A stretch of 64,000 nt of DNA from Gordionus sp. m RMFG-2023. Its lineage: Eukaryota; Nematomorpha; Gordioida; Chordodea; Parachordodidae. The first letter of the stretch is position 1, and each line of letters starts with the position of its first letter. The notes below the pieces were generated by a model. The model searched no databases and was not told the origin of the DNA. It worked only from the letters and a program-made list of their open reading frames with translations. Location of the stretch: NCBI RefSeq assembly GCF_954871325.1, contig NC_088778.1:17945666-18009665 (forward strand), given 5' to 3'. The translations under genes were made by a program, and so were the position numbers. This document shows positions 58,037 to 64,000 of the stretch, one piece after another.

Positions 58037-59635
58037 AATTAAATTTGACTTGGATCGATATTTAATTTAAAATTTTGGAAGCTGATCTTTGAAAAAAATA
58101 CTTTGATCACATTGGCTAGACAAAATATTTTTCTTGAATCAGATTATACAAGGTCCATAGCCAGAAATTTCCAATTGGGGAGAGTGTAGGACTATGTATT
58201 TGTGAGGGCCAATTTTTTTTGAAAATTTGTAAAAATAAATATAAATATACAAAAGAATACTATCATATAATACTTGATTTTTAATTTTAACATAAATGAA
58301 TTACAATATAAATTTTGGGTAATTTTTTCATATACCATTAAAACTAAATTATATCTTTATTCAAATATTTCAAATATATGCATTAACAATTAATTACTAT
58401 ACATGTATGCTATAATAAACAAAAGACATAAAATATAAATTTACATTAATGATATTGAAACCATTTTTTTTATTTTGCAACATTCAATCTTGTATTTTTA
58501 TACTGAATATTAATTCCATAAATATTGATAAATCCATGTTGTCAGCCTTACAAAAATCAATAATAACTAAGTGCTCATTGAAATAGCTTTTTTTACAATT
58601 GAGAAGATAATAGGGCTGTGCTGATTCACATATCTTTCACCAAATTAATATTTTCTAATATTGGTTCAAAATCGAACTGATATTTATATTCATTTTTTTA
58701 TCACCCCCATTTGAACCAAATATAATAAGGAAATTTTATATTTGGATTGGCCAATAATCAATATTTTTAATAAATTCTATTTAGATCATATAAAAATGGG
58801 ATTGACATATTTGAATTTAATTGTTTAAAATAAAACTAATTTTCCTAAACGATTCCTAAGTTTGGAATACACTCCATATGATGAAAATACTCAACTGAAG
58901 CTGTTAATTCTTTTACTATGAATTAAATGATCCTGCTAGTCATCATCATTATTTTTACTTCACCTAAAAACATAATTTTATTAAACTGGCCAGATGTAGC
59001 TTAAAATTAGTATGACTGATAGATAAAAGATTGGTTGAAGATATAAAATTAGCCATGTCCACTAGTTTATATAATAATTAAATTAATAACTAATCTAATT
59101 TAGATATAATTAATCTCTTTTTTAAATTTTGTCTAATAACCAAGCATTTTAAAAATGAATAAATAGCTTATTTGATTTGTTAAATATTTTGTTATAAACA
59201 ATTGATTTATCTTCAAAAAAAGGTTAATTAATCCATATTTATCATAATATAATTTATATACTAGCCTCTATCAGAAAAATGGAGGAAAGGGAGAGTTTTA
59301 ACTAATAATCAAGAATATTTTAAATTAAGGGTATTAACAAATATTTAAATTTGGCTAATGCATCAGGACACCCAATTGGGAAACAAAAGTAGTTAAAATT
59401 AAAATCAAACCACAATTATTATTAGTCAATATAATATTTTAAATTTGGTTTAACAGTTTTATTTGAAGATATTCATAATAGTATTCGTTTTAGAAAATGA
59501 ATGAATTTCTTTCCCACTTATCCTGCTTTCACAGTTAGCATTAATTCGCGGGAAGTATACAAAATTCGTTTAAAAAAAATACAAAAATATAGCATATTTT
59601 TTATACTTAGCCGCGAATTCGCGCCAGCCATCCCT
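58037..59635. other. AT-rich stretch with fragments of element ends
   Basis: A patch near 58150-58210 (CCATAGCCAGAAATTTCC with a G-rich tail) resembles a hAT end. 58609-58745 is half of the MITE described at 47534. No gene was recognised. Confidence 0.4.
58609..58745 (+). repeat. Half copy of the TAGGGCT MITE
   Basis: It starts TAGGGCTGTGCTGATTCACA and goes on with TTTCACCAAATTAATATTTT and a CACCCCCATTTGAACCAAAT block, parallel to 47534-47665. The opposite end is missing. The copy is much more diverged than the one at 47534. Confidence 0.65.
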
Positions 59636-59779
59636 ACACTTTCTAGAATCCCTCCCCTCTGAAAAGTATCCCCACACCACTCCAAAAAAACAGTTAATTA
59701 TTTTTGACACTCTTTTAGCAGTATTATATGAGCTAGTAGGAATGGTTAATAAATATTTATATAAAATTATAAATTAATG

Positions 59780-60660
59780 GAGAGCAGAAAATCTTTAAAG
59801 TAAACGAATATTTTTCCCAGTTAAATCGTAAGTCTCAGAATCATCATCATCAGAAGAAGCTAAATAATGTATTAAAATAAATTTACAATTCTCAGAATCT
59901 AACAAATCTTTGTATTTAACCTCCAGGTCATGTGTATTACCGTTTTAGCCATAATAAATATTTCGAAACTTAGACTTTTTTAAAAAACTTGATTTGGATT
60001 TAAATGGTAATTTACAGATATCCTCAATATCATCCTTAAGGAATATCTTTTCCGCCATTCCCTTTGTTGTAAAAAATGATAATTTAAAATTTTCCTCGAT
60101 TCGTTATTGAATCCTTCATTAAACTGCATAATGTCAAATCAAGTGCAGAATACTCTGGTTCTAAAATAAAACATTATATTTAATAATGAAAATATGTATA
60201 CCTCTCCTTTTTGGATTGTAATGTTCGAAGCCTAATACTTTCAAAACTAAAATGTAGATTTCTCCCCTTCATAAAATTGTGCCTTTGAAAAAACATTCAC
60301 AAATTCAGTGTTATTATCTATTAGGATTAAAAATAATACGACAATAATTTAAATTACACTTCTCAAATTAATCAGGCAATCCTTAGCCTAGTGAATTTGA
60401 TTTATTGCAAACCCTAATCCTTCTAAATGGTTTTCCGTTTTGTACAAGCCAACTAGCACTAGCCATGGTAAAAGTGACAGATTAGAATCCTTTAAATTTC
60501 TCAATGCTGCCCTCAAAGTATTATAACGTGGGAAAAATTTTGCAATAGCTTTATATGATGATAGTCAGCTTCTATAAATATAAAATAAACATTTTAAGTC
60601 TAAACAAATAAGATAATATTACCGAGTGGTATTCTTGATGCATAAAAATCATTGCGATTT
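59780..60660 (-). pseudogene. Unidentified decayed spliced coding region
   Basis: Minus-strand pieces read coherently for long runs. Near 60420-60580: F-F-P-R-Y-N-T-L-R-A-A-L-R-N-L-K-D-S, then L-P-W-L-V-L-V-G-L-Y-K-T-E. Near 59930-60090: F-F-T-T-K-G-M-A-E-K-I-F, then D-I-E-D-I-C-K-L-P-F. Then D-L-E-V-K-Y-K-D-L-L-D-S-E-N, a ~27-base intron-like gap, and S-S-S-D-D-D-D-S-E-T-Y-D-L ending L-L stop near 59800. Several stops interrupt it. The last part recurs inverted at 415-660 in worse condition. I do not recognise the family. It may be a duplicated host gene or the second gene of a large DNA element. Confidence 0.45.
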
Positions 60661-61205
60661 TGTCAGTACATCACTGACATGCTTTAAGCACTGCATATCT
60701 TTTAACGCCAATGAAATGCACATGAGTCTCGTCAGGGGTGGACTAGCTACGATACGGCTTCGTGGGCATTTTTTTATAGAGGCCTCATAGCCCCCATACT
60801 CCCTATTTGGCGGGTTTTCGGCACGCTTTTGCCTGGCCTTCGGCCGGGTTCTCTTAAATGGCTTCGAATTATATGAATTTTATTTTACTTCTTATTTTTG
60901 AAAATAGGTTCAAACGATTTATTTTTTCTAAAAAAAAAGAATAATGACACGATAATCATATTTTATTTTAAAAAATTGCACATCTAAAATCATATTCATT
61001 GCACATATATATTTTATATTAGATTTATAACGATATTGCACTATAAAATCAGATGATACATCGCATGTTAAATATAAAATAATACATACTCTATGTATAA
61101 AATTATTGCAATTATACAATATTGCACAGAGAATAAAATTGCTGCACTTATAAAATGACACCGATCATATTGTAGATAGATATAAATAAGATTTAAATAA
61201 AAGAA

Positions 61206-61433
61206 TTAATATATAATTTTTACATTAATATATCTCATTAATTTTGAACCTTTGCGCAAATAAACACGAATATCTTCTAGTTCAATCTGCACTAATAGTT
61301 CCCGTTCAACTGACATGAAAAACGCTTCTAATTTTTCTTGTCCTATATTAGTTCTCAGCCTATTTTTTCTAATTTTTAATTTACTAAATGTTCTCTCGCA
61401 ATTAACCTGGGTAATAATAAAGTTAAAATGCAT
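61206..61433 (-). pseudogene. hAT C-terminal dimerisation domain, ZMYM1-like
   Basis: 75 codons with Q-V-N-C-E-R-T-F-S-K-L-K-I-R-K-N-R-L-R, then G-Q-E-K-L-E-A-F-F-M and S-V-E-R-E-L-L. This matches the C-terminal signature of the ZMYM1-like hAT group. It is a different family from the 52608-52880 copy, judged by the motif text. Confidence 0.82.
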
Positions 61434-62489
61434 TCATATGCCCAAAATAAATTAGTGTATGCACTTGCATATATATTGTATCTTTTAAGAATTTCATACA
61501 CGCATATTAAACACTTGTTACATCTATTATCACACTTTGAGTTTCATTATGTAATATTCCACTTCATATGACTCCTCACTTGTACATACGATATCATAGT
61601 CCGTTTCATTTAATTCTGCCACTAAATCTTTGAATACACTGGCAAATGAACACAATTCTTTACGTAATTTAACACTCGATATATTTCCCAATTGTGCCAG
61701 TTTTTTCAGAAATACCTTTAATATTTATTTCATCAAAATGCCTTGGATGCAAAAATTGCACATTCAAAATAAGCTCTTTATTCTCAGAAAACCATTCCGA
61801 CAAGCTGTTTATAATTCGATCAATTATAGGACGAAATACTTCTTCCCTGTAAAGGTCAATCGATTCTTGATGACGTCATCTTGGCCTTCGTCACTATATA
61901 TTCTCTTCGCTCTTCCTATTTGATTTTTTGGCAGAACAGTCTGTACCCAGATACTCTCTAATGAAAGTGTTTCATTTAAATTAGAAGCCATTTTTATTGC
62001 TTTATTTTATCGATGTAATAGTTATCGATGACACAGAAGACTTAGCATCTTCTATCATTTTCCATGCTGACAAAATATCTAAATTCTTAGTTTGAAGATA
62101 TTGACAATGGCCCCATTATTTCCAAAATTTCCAAATATATTATAGCAGTACTTAGAGTCTTAAATTTACATAAATTATCGATTAAAGACTGCGCTTCTGA
62201 TGAGGTTTTTTTCCTCAAATGATTTATTATCTATAATAAATTGAAGTACACTTATCTTGGGAGCAAGCTCTCTTTGCCATATATCCATCTAAGAGCTTTT
62301 TCACGTGCCCACCACCTTGTCTTATCTATTTTTTGGCAGCCTTCTCAACTTATTTTAACCAGATGAGTTATTATGTTTCACCCAAGCATTCATCCTTTTA
62401 TATGATTCACCAAAGAAAGTTGCGTCTGTTTAATTGTCCAAATAAATTTTTTCCTTCAATATTATCGCATGAATCACATATTCTAAGAT

Positions 62490-62768
62490 TTAATATGTGG
62501 CTATAACACCAATCATACAAACTACTTGGAGTCTCTTGTCTAATAAGAGGTTGCGATTTAATATGTGACTATAACACCAAACATACAAACTACTTGGAGT
62601 CTTTTGTCTAATAAGAGCTTGCAACCCAACAAATTCACCCCACATATTTGCAGCACCATCAAATGATTCTCCAATTATATTTCTCATTTGAATTCCATGT
62701 TTTAAAAAGCATTCACTCAAGATATCAAAAAATCCTTTTCCAGAAGAGAGTAACTTTTGTAAGTGCAA
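62490..62768 (-). pseudogene. hAT catalytic-region fragment, ZMYM1-like
   Basis: It includes G-E-S-F-D-G-A-A-N-M-W-G, where the D-G-A sits at the second catalytic aspartate of this group, then L-Q-A-L-I, S-L-Y-V-W-C-Y-S-H and L-N-R-N-L-L (the C-x-x-H landmark). A direct duplication of about 75 bases (around 62490-62560 and 62562-62620) lies at its C-terminal side. Confidence 0.8.
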
Positions 62769-62875
62769 AAAGCCTTTCTTTTATTTCGTCATTATATATG
62801 TATCGTAGGCACATAGTTGCTTGATCATAAACGCTAATGTCTTGTGTACTATCCATTTGCAAACTAAACCGTTTG

Positions 62876-63094
62876 TTACCAATCTCCTTTTATATTAATT
62901 CCGATTTGATCAAGAACAACATCAATAACTTTGTTAACAGTTGTTTTCGACAACAAGGTTATGAGAAAACCTCTTCCCTTCGATTTTGATTTGTCAGAGA
63001 GTTTAAGCTTTTCTTTTCTACATTTGCTCTTTAAAATAGCCTCTTCTAAATGATTCCTGAGTATTTGATCATTTTTTGATATAATACGAATCAT
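62876..63094 (-). pseudogene. hAT N-terminal region fragment, ZMYM1-like
   Basis: It reads N-D-Q-I-L-R-N-H-L-E, then K-G-R-G-F-L-I-T-L-L-S-K and V-I-D-V-V-L-D-Q-I. This corresponds to the region between the TTF-type finger and the catalytic core in this group. Weak finger-like pieces continue to about 63420 (W-H-L-Q-Y-A-K-T-L-C-H). Confidence 0.65.
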
Positions 63095-63429
63095 TTCCAG
63101 GAAATTCCTATGATTCTAATTTTCATTTCAAAGTGGCTAAGTGTTTCAGTAGCACTTGATCCTCTGTAGGGTAAGTTTTGTTTGCCTTAAAACTTTATTA
63201 TCTCAAATATTTGTTTCATTATGTGGACATTGTTATAAATTGTCGATTTTTTTCATTTAATATTTTAACACTAATTGAATTATCAAATTACTGGTTTTTT
63301 GATGTTCCGAGGTAGGCCTCGACAGCACTAATATGTACTATTGAATTTTCATGTATTATAATTACTGAATGCATATGACAAAGTGTTTTTGCATACTGCA
63401 AATGCCAGGCAGATTGAGCAGTACACATC

Positions 63430-64000
63430 TTTGGCTTTATTGTATATTAGTTCTATTGTAATCCATTTTCTAGGTATTTTTTCACTCATCACTCACTATA
63501 CGATAATATAATTTATCATATTTACTATTGGTTGTATAGGATGTTACATTTAGAATGCAAATTTTCGAGGTATAGTAACTGTTAGCAACTTAAAATTTTC
63601 ATGTTTAAGCATATCCAATTCTGATAATCCACTTTATGAAATATCTGAAGCTAAGATCCGTAAAACATTTCTTAGTTCTTTTATCGATTGACATAATCGA
63701 ACAGATTAGATTTAATCAATAACAATAGCACCAAATAAAAGCTACCTTTGAGATCTCAACTCTAATCAAAGCCTTTACTCCTCTGATCCTTCAATTCATG
63801 TTTGACATAGTTTTGCCCAACTTAGAATTCGAGGGGTAGATTCATGGAACTAAATTTGCATATTATATTTTTTTTAATATCAAGACCAGTCGTTTTATCA
63901 TTTTCAATATATCTTACTAACAAAGCTATTGCACCTTCATCTATAATTGAAAACGCACCTGTTAAAATTAAACTCTTTCTGAATTTTTTTTAAACCATAT
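63430..64000. other. Right-hand edge, nothing recognised
   Basis: AT-rich DNA with a somewhat balanced block near 63640-63850 but no frame, repeat or element end that I can support. Confidence 0.35.

Larger units (their letters stand above)
60733..63870 (-). mobile_element. ZMYM1-like hAT relic with left end only
   Basis: A hAT-type end CAGGGGTGGACTAGC starts at 60733, followed by a GC-rich subterminal block (CCTTCGGCCGGG, TTGGCGGGTTTTCGGC) to about 60860. The decayed minus-strand gene then runs from about 63400 down to 61206. The opposite end was not seen and may lie beyond the window. Many stops are present. The right limit given is approximate. Confidence 0.6.

Overview
The window is eukaryotic nuclear DNA, very rich in A+T, and almost wholly built of transposable elements. 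Two host genes can be read by splicing across introns of only 39-49 bases: the C-terminal exons of a cyclin L (11121-12116) and the N-terminal exons of the TFIIA large subunit (55507-55970). Spliced genes, BED-finger and ZMYM1-like hAT transposases, an IS630/Tc1/mariner element, Ty3/gypsy elements and a LINE derivative point to an AT-rich animal with compact introns. I cannot name the taxon from the sequence.

Layout. 1-2615: AT-rich DNA with old repeats. 2624-4046: a short hAT with GC-rich ends and an exact 8-base target duplication. 4978-8365: a mariner-like family whose ~500-base inverted ends are arrays of a ~21-base unit, as one relic end and one whole element with a broken transposase. 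8508-10107: a hAT with a spliced, internally deleted transposase. 11121-12116: cyclin L exons. 12364-14266: an orphan inverted-repeat element. 15000-16270: an old gypsy pol fossil. 17750-20620 and 20641 to about 45744: two giant foldback elements made of inverted arrays of related ~118-base units around the 12-base palindrome TGACAATTGTCA.

The second foldback is split by a nest of retroelements. Gypsy element A (25401-45070) was itself hit three times: by a tandem pair of truncated LINEs in its 5' LTR, by a nearly whole sister gypsy element B (29625-36904) in its gag, and by a young non-coding LTR element C (39133-41289) in its pol. Target duplications support all three LTR insertions, and LTR divergence gives the order A oldest, then B, then C. 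A and B share an unusual plan: a Gag beginning with a hydrophobic segment, pol in the order PR-RT-RH-IN, and an extra ORF after pol with one CCHC knuckle and an acidic tail. A third Gag relic of this lineage lies at 46010-46718.

The right third (46797-64000) holds two hAT elements of one family (46797-48847 and 51211-52074, both with exact 8-base duplications), a nested MITE, an integrase fossil, a ZMYM1-like hAT relic (52128-54762), the TFIIA exons, another BED-finger hAT (56689-58036), an unidentified decayed spliced coding region (59780-60660) and a second ZMYM1-like hAT running toward the right edge. The genes do not form a pathway; the window is two host-gene pieces inside a thick deposit of transposons. 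All LTR elements are treated here as fossils.
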